Shown here: positions 45,535-54,272 of the stretch, one piece after another | How the letters are laid out: each line of letters starts with the position of its first letter | How positions within the stretch are numbered: the stretch's first letter is position 1 | From: Pandoraea vervacti | GTDB taxonomy: Bacteria; Pseudomonadota; Gammaproteobacteria; Burkholderiales; Burkholderiaceae | Direction: 5' to 3' | DNA length: 64,000 bases | Assembly (NCBI RefSeq): GCF_000934605.2 | Contig: NZ_CP010897.2 | Span: forward strand, 3,100,001 to 3,164,000 | Made by a program: the position numbers and the translations under genes | The notes under the pieces: model-generated | The model's database searches: none | What the model was told of the DNA's origin: nothing | The model's input: only the letters and a program-made list of their open reading frames with translations

Positions 45535-47208
45535 ATGGCCCTACCGCACATGCCGTACAAGACATCCGTTCGACTGGATCAACTTCCCGCCTGGCGCACC
45601 CTGCTCGAGCATCGCGACGAGATCGCCGCTCAGCATATGCGCGACTGGTTCGCCGGTACCGGGGCCCACGCGCGCGTCGAGCAATTCTCGCTGCACGCCG
45701 CCGGTCTGTATCTCGATTACTCGAAGAACCGCATCACGGAGAAAACGCGCACACTGCTCACGCATCTTGCGCGCGAATGTCATCTGCCGGCCAAACGCGA
45801 CGCCATGTGGGCCGGCGAACACGTCAACGTCACCGAGAACCGGGCAGCGCTGCATATGGCGTTGCGTGCACCGAAGGGTGTGACGTTTCGCGACACGACC
45901 GGCGAAGTCAGCAGCGGCGTGTGCGAAACGCTCGCTCGCATGCGAGACTTCAGCGAGCGCGTGCGAGACGGCCGGTGGACCGGCGCCACAGGCAAGCGCA
46001 TCAGGCATCTGATCAACGTCGGCATCGGTGGCTCGGATCTGGGGCCGCGCATGGTGTGCGACGCGCTCGCCGTGTACGGACGGCAGGATCTCTCGGCGCA
46101 CTTCATCGCCAACATCGATCCGACCGAACTCGCACGCACGTTGCCGACGCTCGACCCGGAAACCACGCTGGTCGTGGTCTGCTCGAAGACCTTCACCACG
46201 CTCGAGACCATGACCAACGCGCGCACGATTCGCGCGTGGTTCATCAAGAACGGCGTCCCCGAGAGCGGGCTGGACAAGCACTTCGTGGCGGTGTCGACCA
46301 ACGTCGACGAAGCGATGCGCTTCGGCATTCTGCGCGAGAACGTGTTCCAGTTCGGCGAGTGGGTCGGCGGACGTTATTCGCTGTGGTCGTCGGTCGGGCT
46401 CATCGTCATGCTCTATCTCGGCGCGCAGCATTTCGATGCCTTGCTTGCCGGCGCGCACGCCATGGACGAGCACTTCCGGCACGCACCGCTCGACGCCAAT
46501 ATGCCTGTGCTGCTCGGTCTTCTCGGCATCTGGTATCGCAACTTCTTCGACGCGCAGACGTTGTCCATTGCACCGTACACGGACGCGCTGCAAAAGCTTC
46601 CTCCGTATCTGCAGCAACTGGATATGGAGAGCAACGGGAAGTCGGTACAGGTCGACGGTTCACCCGTCTTCTGGCAGACCGCACCGATCATCTGGGGCGA
46701 GCCGGGCACCAATGGCCAGCATGCCTACTTCCAGATGCTGCACCAGGGCACCACGCTGGTGCCGGTGGACTTCATCGCGGTCCTGGCGCCGCAATACGAT
46801 CAGCCCGAGTATCTCGATCATCACCGCAAGCTGCTGGCCAATTGCTTCGCGCAGAGTGAAGCGTTCCTTCAGGGCGGCTCGATGGCCACGCCCGATCAAG
46901 CCGGTGGTCCGCTGGCCGCGCAGCGCCGCTTCGACGGCAATCGACCGAGCAATACGCTGGTGATCGACAAGCTGACGCCGGAGCGACTCGGCGCCCTCAT
47001 CGCGCTGTATGAGCACAAGGTGTTTGTCCAGGCCGCCATCTGGAACATCAATCCGTTCGACCAATGGGGCGTGGAACTCGGTAAGACGCTCTGCCGCGCG
47101 ATCGAGCCGGAACTGGTCGATCCCGACTCGCTCAAAGCGGATGCTCACGATGCGTCAACGGCGTCGCTGATTCGCATTGCGGGCGAGGCGCTCAGGAAGC
47201 GGCCCTGA
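45535..47208 (+). CDS. pgi: Glucose-6-phosphate isomerase
   Basis: The 557-residue enzyme interconverts glucose-6-phosphate and fructose-6-phosphate. Family motifs include VGIGGSDLGPRM near residue 160, VCSKTFTTLETMTNA, GRYSLWSSVGL, GEPGTNGQHAYFQMLHQG and the Pgi signature KVFVQAAIWNINPFDQWGVELGK. Length is that of E. coli Pgi plus a few N-terminal residues; an ATG at 45550 (MPYKTSV) is a possible alternative start. A strong terminator follows. Confidence 0.97.
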   Translation: MALPHMPYKTSVRLDQLPAWRTLLEHRDEIAAQHMRDWFAGTGAHARVEQFSLHAAGLYLDYSKNRITEKTRTLLTHLARECHLPAKRDAMWAGEHVNVTENRAALHMALRAPKGVTFRDTTGEVSSGVCETLARMRDFSERVRDGRWTGATGKRIRHLINVGIGGSDLGPRMVCDALAVYGRQDLSAHFIANIDPTELARTLPTLDPETTLVVVCSKTFTTLETMTNARTIRAWFIKNGVPESGLDKHFVAVSTNVDEAMRFGILRENVFQFGEWVGGRYSLWSSVGLIVMLYLGAQHFDALLAGAHAMDEHFRHAPLDANMPVLLGLLGIWYRNFFDAQTLSIAPYTDALQKLPPYLQQLDMESNGKSVQVDGSPVFWQTAPIIWGEPGTNGQHAYFQMLHQGTTLVPVDFIAVLAPQYDQPEYLDHHRKLLANCFAQSEAFLQGGSMATPDQAGGPLAAQRRFDGNRPSNTLVIDKLTPERLGALIALYEHKVFVQAAIWNINPFDQWGVELGKTLCRAIEPELVDPDSLKADAHDASTASLIRIAGEALRKRP

Positions 47209-47263
47209 CAATGCGCGAGGCGCGATCTACGGTTTGACGATTTCGACGATTCGACGGAAACGA

Positions 47264-47297
47264 AAAAAGGAGAAGCCACCGAGGTTTCTCCTTTTTG
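47264..47297. terminator. Bidirectional terminator between pgi and ABC ATPase
   Basis: AAAAAGGAGAA and TTCTCCTTTTT form an 11-bp stem with an 11-base loop. It serves pgi (+) and the ATPase gene (-). Confidence 0.85.
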
Positions 47298-47329
47298 TCA
47301 TGACGCCTTGAAACGTCATGCGACGCGCG

Positions 47330-48025
47330 TCAGACGGATGATGCGCCATTGACTACGCGCCCGCCTGCGAGCCGCACTGTGGCGTCGCAACGCTGCGCAA
47401 TCGCAAGATCGTGGGTCACGAGGACCAGCGTCGCCCCACTCGCCTCGTTGAGCGAAAACATCAGATCGATGACACGTTCTCCCGTCGCCGTATCGAGGCT
47501 GCCTGTCGGCTCGTCGGCAAACAAAACGGCAGGTTCCGTCACGAACGCGCGCGCGAGTGCAACCCGCTGTTGCTCGCCGCCGGAGAGTTGCTTCGGGTAG
47601 TGCGTGAGCCGAGAGCCCAACCCCACTTGTTCGAGCAGCCTGACGGCACGATTGCGCACGTCTCGTGTCTCACCCAGCAGTTCCAGCGGGAGCATCACGT
47701 TCTCGAGCGCACTCAGATGCGGCATCAGTTGAAAGGACTGGAAGACGAAACCGACGGCGCCGCGCCGCAAAGCGGCACGCCCCTCCTCGTCAAGATCGCC
47801 CAGCGACTGGCCCAGCAAGGTGATGCTGCCGTCGGTCGCGGTGTCGAGGCCAGCCATCAGGCCAAGCAGCGTGGACTTTCCGGACCCCGATGCGCCCACG
47901 ATGGCCACGCTCTGACCTTTCGCGACGCTGAAGTCGATATCCTGCAAAATGACAAGCTCACCGGTAGCGTCGCGCAACCGCTTACCCAGCCCCCGCACTT
48001 CAATAACGTTTTCGGAAAACGACAT
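47330..48025 (-). CDS. YbbA/LolD-type ABC transporter ATPase
   Basis: The 231-residue ATPase has Walker A GASGSGKSTLLGLMAG near residue 43, signature LSGGEQQRVALARAF near residue 145, Walker B LFADEPTGSLD and H-loop VTHDLAI. It belongs to the MacB/LolD/YbbA group of ATPases for lipoprotein or envelope factors. Its position next to divergent tesA matches E. coli ybbA-tesA, so YbbA is the likely equivalent; the partner permease (YbbP) is not in the neighbourhood. The start ATG (48025) overlaps the tesA start ATG (48024) on the other strand. Confidence 0.9.
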   Translation of the reverse strand: MSFSENVIEVRGLGKRLRDATGELVILQDIDFSVAKGQSVAIVGASGSGKSTLLGLMAGLDTATDGSITLLGQSLGDLDEEGRAALRRGAVGFVFQSFQLMPHLSALENVMLPLELLGETRDVRNRAVRLLEQVGLGSRLTHYPKQLSGGEQQRVALARAFVTEPAVLFADEPTGSLDTATGERVIDLMFSLNEASGATLVLVTHDLAIAQRCDATVRLAGGRVVNGASSV

Positions 48026-48722
48026 GGCAAGAAGAGAGTTCTTGAAATTGGCTGCATCGGCCGTTGCGGGCTGGTGCCTGCTGACAGGGACCGCAGCAAA
48101 TGCGGCAAGTTCAGACGCACCGACCATTCTCGTGGTGGGCGACAGTCTTTCGGCGGAATATGGCATCGCGCGCGGCGCCGGCTGGGTCAATCTGATGCAG
48201 CAGACGATCACGCAAAGCGGGTTCGATTATAACGTCGTCAACGCAAGTATCAGTGGCGACACCACGAGCGGCGGACGCTCCCGCCTCGCCCCTTTGCTCG
48301 CGCGCTACCGGCCCGCCATCACCCTCATCGAACTGGGCGGAAACGACGCGCTGCGCGGCATCCCGCTCGAACTCACTCGCAGCAATCTACGTGAGATGAT
48401 CGCGGCGGCTCGCAAGGCCGGCAGCCAGGTGATCGTTGTGGGCATGCGCATTCCGCCCAACTATGGCCCGGACTATAGCGAACAGTTCTTCACCATGTTC
48501 TCGACCCTTGCCAAACAAGAGAAGACGGGCTATGTACCGTTCCTGCTGGCGGGGGTTGCCGAGCATCAGGACTGGTTCCAGCCGGACCAGATCCACCCGC
48601 TCGCCAAGGCGCATCCGCAGATTCTCCAAAACGTCTGGCCCACCGTGAAGCCGCTCCTCAAGCCCGCTGGTAAGTCGCCTGCCAAAGCGGCAGAGTCGCG
48701 TTCGTCGAAACCGGGTGCCTGA
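48024..48722 (+). CDS. tesA: TesA-like GDSL esterase/thioesterase with Tat signal
   Basis: The 232-residue protein is an SGNH hydrolase. Ser41 is in VVGDSLSAEYG, GGNDALRG is block III, and DQIHPLAKAH carries the catalytic Asp/His. The N terminus MARREFLKLAASAVAGW fits the twin-arginine consensus (RRxFLK), and the signal ends near ANA, so export is probably by Tat rather than Sec. The start ATG overlaps the start ATG of the divergent ATPase gene, so neither has its own intergenic promoter space. A terminator follows. Confidence 0.9.
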   Translation: MARREFLKLAASAVAGWCLLTGTAANAASSDAPTILVVGDSLSAEYGIARGAGWVNLMQQTITQSGFDYNVVNASISGDTTSGGRSRLAPLLARYRPAITLIELGGNDALRGIPLELTRSNLREMIAAARKAGSQVIVVGMRIPPNYGPDYSEQFFTMFSTLAKQEKTGYVPFLLAGVAEHQDWFQPDQIHPLAKAHPQILQNVWPTVKPLLKPAGKSPAKAAESRSSKPGA

Positions 48723-48757
48723 ATCCGACACATCCATCCGACATTCGGATCGAAGAC

Positions 48758-48791
48758 ATAAAAAAACGGCCAACTGGGTTGGCCGTTCTTC
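48758..48791. terminator. Bidirectional terminator between tesA and ppiD
   Basis: AACGGCCAA and TTGGCCGTT form a 9-bp stem with a 5-base loop, flanked by an A-run and TTCTTCTT. Confidence 0.85.
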
Positions 48792-48848
48792 TTGGTCGCG
48801 CCATCGTCGTCCAACGTCTGGTGGACCATTCTGGCGCCCCTATTGCGA

Positions 48849-50774
48849 TCAGTTACCCGACGATTTGGTGACGTCGTTCACGATCTTGACCTTCGAGCGC
48901 GCACGCAGGTCGCCCAGCCACGCGTTCCATTCGGCCTGTGCGGCCAACTGGCTCAACTGCTGCGCCTCGGCGGCCAGACGCTGGGGATCCTGCGCAGGCG
49001 ACTGAGACACCTTGCTGATGCGATATACCGCATAGCCTTGGCCCTCGCCCAGCGCCACGCCGACATATGCCGGCAGCTTGCTCGTGTCGGCACTGAAAAT
49101 CGCCGTCAAAGCATTCGGCGCCAGCTTGCCCGGATTGTCGCGCGAAACGGTCTGTGCCGCGCCAAACGTGGCGTCACCACCCTTCTTCAGCGCTTCGAGC
49201 TTGGCTTCGCCAGCCTTCTTTGCTTCCTGCTCAGCCAGATCGGCAATCGCCTTCTGCTTCACCTGTGCCTCGATCTGCGCGAGTGGCGGCGTCGCGGCCG
49301 GATGATACGTCACGACATGCGCCGACACCAGGACACCCTGACCAACGTCCACGGCCTCGGTGTTGCGCTTGTTCTTGAGCGACTCGTCACCGAACACCGC
49401 CTTGAGCAGTTTCTCGTTACCGAGCGGGCTTTGCGCCAGCGCCGGGTCAGGCGTGCGCGTGACCTTTGCCGTCTGCAACTTCAGATTCAGCTTGTCGGCG
49501 ACCGGCTGAAGGCTGTCGGGCTGTTCGTACACCGAGTTCGTGAACTGATCGGCAAGCTTGGCGTAACCCTTCGCGGCCTCCTGCTGACGATACTGGTCGG
49601 CCAGTTGCGCCTTGACGTCGTCGAACGACTTCGTCTGGGCTGCCTTGATGCCCGTGAGCTTGATGATGTGATAGCCGAAATCGCTTTTCACGACGTCGCT
49701 GATCTCGCCTTCGCTCTTGAGCGAGAATGCGGCGTCTGCGAACGGCTTGACCATTGCGTCGCGCGCAAAGAAGCCCAGATCGCCACCGTTGGCCTTCGAA
49801 CCGGGGTCTTCCGAGTTCTCGCTCGCGAGCTTGGCGAAGTCGCCCGGGTTCTTCTTGATCTGCGCGAGGATAGCATCGGCCTTGGCCTTGGCTTTCGCGT
49901 GATCGGCCGGCGATGCATCCGCCGGAGATGCAATCAGGATGTGCGATGCACGACGCTCTTCCTGCGTCGTGTACTGCTTCAGATTGTCGTTGTACATCTT
50001 GCGCAGCACGTCATCGCTCGGCGCAGCCTGCGTGGTTGCCGGCATGGCCTTCGGATCGAGGACCACATACTGGATTTCGGCCGACTCCGGCGTCTGGAAC
50101 GCCGCCTTGTGCGCATCGTAGTAGGCCTGAAGCTGCTGCTGCGTGGGCACGATCTTGCCGGCATAGTCCGACAGCGGGATTTCGATCGTGGCGACTTCGC
50201 GCTGCTGTGAACGCAGTTGCGCGAAACGCTCCAGCACCGTCTTGGGCAACATGGCGCTCGCCTGCACGCTCGATGGCAATTGATTCGACGCCAGTTCGAA
50301 ACGGATCTGTGCTTCCAGACGCTGCGGCGTCAGGTTCTGTGCCGAGAGCAGTCGCTCGTAAGCCGCCTGATCGATCGAGCCATCCGCGCGGCGCAGTTGC
50401 GCAATCGCAGGAATGGCCAGCAGCGCCTCGCGCACCTGTGCATCGGGCACCGAAAGATTCTTCTTCAGGGTTTCCTGCGTGAGCAGCTTCTGCTGAATCA
50501 GGTTATCCAGCACTGCGGTGCGCATTTCCGGCGTGTTGATCTGGCTGGCATCGACTGCGCCGCCAAACATTTGCTGCATGCGCTCAGTCTGAGCGCGCAG
50601 CGTGCCGTCGTATTCCTGACGCGTCACGGTCTGATCGCCGACCTTGGCGATCGTACCGGCATCCGAGGCGTACTCTTGCCAGCCATGGACGCCAAACACC
50701 ACGAACGACGGCACGATCAGCACCGTCAGGAAGATGAGGACCAATCGTTGATGACGGCGAATGAAGTCGAACAT
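48849..50774 (-). CDS. ppiD: Peptidyl-prolyl isomerase / periplasmic chaperone PpiD
   Basis: The 641-residue protein has one N-terminal membrane anchor (LVLIFLTVLIVPSFVVFGVHG), a SurA-N-like chaperone region (about residues 30-260) and a parvulin domain around residues 260-370 with RRASHILIASPADASP, DFAKLASENSEDPGSKANGG and SDFGYHIIKLTG. It assists folding of exported proteins at the inner membrane. Its place after hupB and two tRNAs agrees with the lon-hupB-ppiD order. Confidence 0.94.
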   Translation of the reverse strand: MFDFIRRHQRLVLIFLTVLIVPSFVVFGVHGWQEYASDAGTIAKVGDQTVTRQEYDGTLRAQTERMQQMFGGAVDASQINTPEMRTAVLDNLIQQKLLTQETLKKNLSVPDAQVREALLAIPAIAQLRRADGSIDQAAYERLLSAQNLTPQRLEAQIRFELASNQLPSSVQASAMLPKTVLERFAQLRSQQREVATIEIPLSDYAGKIVPTQQQLQAYYDAHKAAFQTPESAEIQYVVLDPKAMPATTQAAPSDDVLRKMYNDNLKQYTTQEERRASHILIASPADASPADHAKAKAKADAILAQIKKNPGDFAKLASENSEDPGSKANGGDLGFFARDAMVKPFADAAFSLKSEGEISDVVKSDFGYHIIKLTGIKAAQTKSFDDVKAQLADQYRQQEAAKGYAKLADQFTNSVYEQPDSLQPVADKLNLKLQTAKVTRTPDPALAQSPLGNEKLLKAVFGDESLKNKRNTEAVDVGQGVLVSAHVVTYHPAATPPLAQIEAQVKQKAIADLAEQEAKKAGEAKLEALKKGGDATFGAAQTVSRDNPGKLAPNALTAIFSADTSKLPAYVGVALGEGQGYAVYRISKVSQSPAQDPQRLAAEAQQLSQLAAQAEWNAWLGDLRARSKVKIVNDVTKSSGN

Positions 50775-50819
50775 ACGAAATCGGAAGAGTCGTCTGGAGG
50801 CGTTTTATGACGCTATATG

Positions 50820-50850
50820 GCAAAAAAGGCGAACCGAAGTTCGCCTTTTC
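50820..50850 (-). terminator. Terminator after tRNA genes
   Basis: AAAAGGCGAA and TTCGCCTTTT form a 10-bp stem with a 6-base loop between tRNA-Asp and ppiD. Confidence 0.8.
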
Positions 50851-50856
50851 ACAATT

Positions 50857-50933
50857 TGGCGGAGCGGACGGGGCTCGAACCCGCGACCCCCGGCGTGACA
50901 GGCCGGTATTCTAACCAACTGAACTACCGCTCC
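50857..50933 (-). tRNA. tRNA-Asp (GTC)
   Basis: The 77-nt cloverleaf has acceptor stem GGAGCGG/CCGCTCC, anticodon loop CTGTCAC (anticodon GTC), T-arm GGTTCGAGCCC and an encoded CCA end. Confidence 0.96.
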
Positions 50934-50947
50934 CCAAGATCTGGAAC

Positions 50948-51023
50948 TGGTGGGTGCTGAGGGGTTCGAACCCCCGACCTACGCCTTGTAAGGGCGCCGC
51001 TCTACCAGCTGAGCTAAGCACCC
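50948..51023 (-). tRNA. tRNA-Val (TAC)
   Basis: The 76-nt cloverleaf has acceptor stem GGGTGCT/AGCACCC, anticodon loop CTTACAA (anticodon TAC), T-arm GGTTCGAACCC and an encoded CCA end. It is 14 bp upstream of tRNA-Asp in the same direction. Confidence 0.96.
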
Positions 51024-51071
51024 GTTCCTGATTTGTCTTGTTGCTGCCTCCTGCCGAAGCAGGAAAGCTGG

Positions 51072-51344
51072 CTAGTTTACACTATCTTTTAGATCTTTGC
51101 CAGGGCGGAATTTCGGAACCTTCGCCGCCTTAATCTTGATGGCGTCACCCGTTCGCGGGTTGCGCCCCGTGCGGGCAGCGCGCTTGGCGACGTGGAACGT
51201 GCCAAAGCCAACCAGCGTCACATCATCACCCTTCTTCAGCGCTTTCTTTACTGCACCCACGAATGCGTCGAGTGCTCGGCCAGCAGCGGCTTTCGAAATG
51301 TCCGACTGTTCCGAGATGTGATCGATCAGTTCCGTCTTATTCAC
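51072..51344 (-). CDS. hupB: DNA-binding protein HU-beta
   Basis: The 90-residue histone-like protein begins MNKTELIDHISEQSDISKAA and carries the HU signature GFGTFHVAKRAARTGRNPRTG at residues about 46-66. It bends and compacts DNA. It is located between lon and the tRNA genes, its standard position. Confidence 0.96.
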   Translation of the reverse strand: MNKTELIDHISEQSDISKAAAGRALDAFVGAVKKALKKGDDVTLVGFGTFHVAKRAARTGRNPRTGDAIKIKAAKVPKFRPGKDLKDSVN

Positions 51345-51550
51345 TGTAACCCCCTTGCAAGGATAGTAGGCGATTGAGCCGCGGAGGCGCTCTTTGCGCG
51401 CCTTGACATTGATCTGAGAGGTCCGCTGGCTTTGCCATTAGACAAGCCGCAAACCCTGATGTCAAGCCGTTTTGCGGCCTTCGAAGGGCATCGGAAGCAC
51501 TCCTGAATCTGTGCTTGCCGGACGCTATTCTCGATCACTTTGCGTCAATA

Positions 51551-51582
51551 AAAAAAGCCCGGGGAAAACCCCGAGCTTTTTG
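51551..51582 (-). terminator. lon terminator
   Basis: On the minus strand AAAAAGC-x-CGGGG pairs with CCCCG-x-GCTTTTT, followed by an A/T-rich run, between lon and hupB. Confidence 0.85.
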
Positions 51583-51658
51583 CAACTTTTGCAACGCTTG
51601 CGTCATGCGTCGCCGGGCAACGATCCAATCTCCGATCATTCCCCGACGATCACCTCAC

Positions 51659-54079
51659 TCAGTGCTTGATGACGTCCTGCTTGCCGCTCGCATCGGCGTT
51701 CGGCGTCACAGGCGCAGCCTTCGCCTCTTCTTCCGGCAACGGCGTCGGTGCGTGCTCCAGCGCAAGTTCCAGCACCTTGTCGATCCAGCGCACCGGCACG
51801 ATTTCCAGCGCGTTCTTGACCGTGTCCGGAATCTCTGCGAGATCCTTCACGTTCTCTTCCGGAATCAACACGAGCTTGATGCCGCCGCGATGCGCCGCGA
51901 GCAACTTCTCCTTGAGACCGCCGATCGGCAGCACTTCGCCGCGCAGCGTAATCTCACCCGTCATCGCGACGTCCGCGCGCACCGGAATCCCCGTGAGCAC
52001 CGACACGAGCGCCGTCGTCATCGCGATACCGGCAGACGGACCATCCTTCGGTGTCGCGCCTTCGGGCACGTGAATGTGGATGTCCTTCTTCTCGAACTGC
52101 TCATCGGTCACACCAAGGCGACGTGCCCGCGAGCGCACCACCGAGCGAGCGGCTTCAACCGACTCCTTCATCACGTCGCCAAGCGAACCCGTGCGAATGA
52201 TGTTGCCCTTGCCCGGCATCAGCGCAGCCTCGATGGTCAGCAGATCGCCGCCCACTTCCGTCCACGCCAGCCCCGTGACCTGGCCGATCTGGTTTTCCTT
52301 CATCGCCAGACCGAAGTCGAACTTGCGCACGCCCAGGAAGTTGTCGAGATTGCCCGCATCGACCTTGATCGACGAGCCTTCGACCTTCTTGAGCAACAGC
52401 ATCTTCACGACCTTGCGGCAGATCTTCGAAATCTCACGCTCAAGCGAACGCACGCCCGCTTCGCGCGTGTAGTAACGAATGATGTCGCGAATCGCGGCTT
52501 CCGTCAGATCGATCTCACCTTCCTTCAACCCGTTGTTCTTCTTCTGCTTCGGCAGCAGATAACGCTGGGCGATGTTGACCTTTTCGTCTTCCGTGTAACC
52601 CGACAGTCGAATCACTTCCATACGGTCGAGCAGCGGCGCCGGAATGTTCAGCGAGTTCGAGGTGGCCACGAACATCACGTCCGACAGATCGAAGTCGACT
52701 TCGACGTAGTGATCCGAGAACGTGTGGTTCTGCTCCGGATCGAGCACTTCGAGCAGCGCCGAGCTCGGGTCGCCACGGAAGTCCATCCCCATCTTGTCGA
52801 CTTCGTCGAGCAGGAACAGCGGATTGCGCACGGCAACCTTCGACAGGCTCTGCAGAATCTTGCCGGGCATCGAACCGATGTACGTGCGACGGTGGCCACG
52901 AATCTCAGCCTCGTCACGCACGCCGCCCAACGCCATGCGCACGAACTTGCGGTTCGTTGCACGCGCGATCGACTGACCGAGCGAGGTCTTGCCCACACCG
53001 GGCGGCCCAACGAGGCACAGGATCGGCGCCTTGACCTTGTCCACGCGCTGTTGCACGGCAAGATACTCAAGGATGCGTTCCTTGACCTTCTCGAGACCGA
53101 AGTGGTCTTCGTCGAGCACCTTCTCGGCGTTCGACAGATCGTTGTTCACCTTGCTCTTCTTGCGCCACGGCAGACCGACCAGCGTGTCGATGTAATTGCG
53201 CACGACCGTCGCTTCGGCCGACATCGGCGACATCAGCTTGAGCTTCTTGAGCTCAGCATCAGCCTTCTTCTTGGCTTCCTTGGGCAGGTGTGCGGCCTTG
53301 ATGCGCTTCTCGAGTTCCTCGAGATCCGCGCCCTCTTCGCCTTCGCCCAATTCCTTCTGGATCGCCTTGACCTGCTCGTTCAGGTAGTACTCGCGCTGGC
53401 TCTTCTCCATCTGGCGCTTCACGCGGCCACGGATACGCTTTTCGACCTGAAGGATATCGATCTCGCTCTCGAGTTGCGCGAGCAGATGCTCGAGGCGTTC
53501 GATGACCGGGAACATCTCGAGAATCTTCTGCTTCTGCTCGAGCTTGAGCGGCAGATGCGCGGCGATCGTGTCGGCCAGACGACCCGCCTCATCGATACCG
53601 GACAGCGAGGTCAGGATCTCGGGCGGAATCTTCTTGTTGAGCTTCACGTACTGGTCGAACTGCGCCACGATCGCGCGACGCAGCGCTTCGGATTCCGGCG
53701 AGTTGCCATCGTCCGGCTCGAGCGGCATGACTTCGGACGTGAACTGGGTTTCCTCTTCGTCCACACTCAGCGTGCGGGCGCGTTGAATCCCCTCGACGAG
53801 CACCTTGACGGTGCCATCGGGCAATTTGAGCATTTGCAGGATGTTGGCCACGCAGCCGATCTCGTAGAGATCCTTGGCCGTAGGCTCATCCTTGGCCGCG
53901 GCTTTCTGTGCGACCAGCATGATGTGCTTGCCGCCTTCCATCGCGGTTTCAAGCGCTTTAATCGATTTCGGACGCCCCACGAAAAGGGGAATCACCATGT
54001 GCGGAAACACGACCACGTCGCGCAAAGGCAACAGGGGCAGTTGAATCGCTTCGGGCGGGAGGATTTGGGTGCCTGACAT
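51659..54079 (-). CDS. lon: ATP-dependent protease La
   Basis: The 806-residue protease has the Lon N-terminal domain (LPLRDVVVFPHMVIPLFVGR), a coiled-coil linker, the AAA+ module with Walker A GPPGVGKTSLGQSIA near residue 355, and the C-terminal Ser-Lys protease domain with catalytic Ser in PKDGPSAGIAM near residue 680 and the Lys in GGLKEKLLAAHRGG. It degrades misfolded and regulatory proteins. The start at 54079 has GGGGA upstream; an ATG at 54091 is possible. It follows clpX on the same strand, with a terminator between. Confidence 0.97.
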   Translation of the reverse strand: MSGTQILPPEAIQLPLLPLRDVVVFPHMVIPLFVGRPKSIKALETAMEGGKHIMLVAQKAAAKDEPTAKDLYEIGCVANILQMLKLPDGTVKVLVEGIQRARTLSVDEEETQFTSEVMPLEPDDGNSPESEALRRAIVAQFDQYVKLNKKIPPEILTSLSGIDEAGRLADTIAAHLPLKLEQKQKILEMFPVIERLEHLLAQLESEIDILQVEKRIRGRVKRQMEKSQREYYLNEQVKAIQKELGEGEEGADLEELEKRIKAAHLPKEAKKKADAELKKLKLMSPMSAEATVVRNYIDTLVGLPWRKKSKVNNDLSNAEKVLDEDHFGLEKVKERILEYLAVQQRVDKVKAPILCLVGPPGVGKTSLGQSIARATNRKFVRMALGGVRDEAEIRGHRRTYIGSMPGKILQSLSKVAVRNPLFLLDEVDKMGMDFRGDPSSALLEVLDPEQNHTFSDHYVEVDFDLSDVMFVATSNSLNIPAPLLDRMEVIRLSGYTEDEKVNIAQRYLLPKQKKNNGLKEGEIDLTEAAIRDIIRYYTREAGVRSLEREISKICRKVVKMLLLKKVEGSSIKVDAGNLDNFLGVRKFDFGLAMKENQIGQVTGLAWTEVGGDLLTIEAALMPGKGNIIRTGSLGDVMKESVEAARSVVRSRARRLGVTDEQFEKKDIHIHVPEGATPKDGPSAGIAMTTALVSVLTGIPVRADVAMTGEITLRGEVLPIGGLKEKLLAAHRGGIKLVLIPEENVKDLAEIPDTVKNALEIVPVRWIDKVLELALEHAPTPLPEEEAKAAPVTPNADASGKQDVIKH

Positions 54080-54216
54080 CTCGTTCCCCATATTTAACGA
54101 TACCGTTGTGTTCCAGCTAATTGAGGCCGCCGGCGAGAATTACAAGGGGCTGGGAAGCCCGTTCGCCAACAAGTTGCACCACTCGGGGTTTCATTGCCCG
54201 TGGCACTAGTATGAAG

Positions 54217-54250
54217 GAAAAAAAGCCGTCCATGTTTCCATGAACGGCTT
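54217..54250 (-). terminator. clpX terminator
   Basis: AAGCCGTcCATG and CATGaACGGCTT (12-bp arms with one mismatch) form a hairpin that is followed on the minus strand by TTTTTTCC. Confidence 0.85.
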
Positions 54251-54272
54251 GAGGTAGGGCTAAGTTGACCGT

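Noticed and set aside
51515..54076. An 853-codon + strand open frame opposite lon
   Set aside because: It mirrors the lon codons and shows no protein-family motifs.
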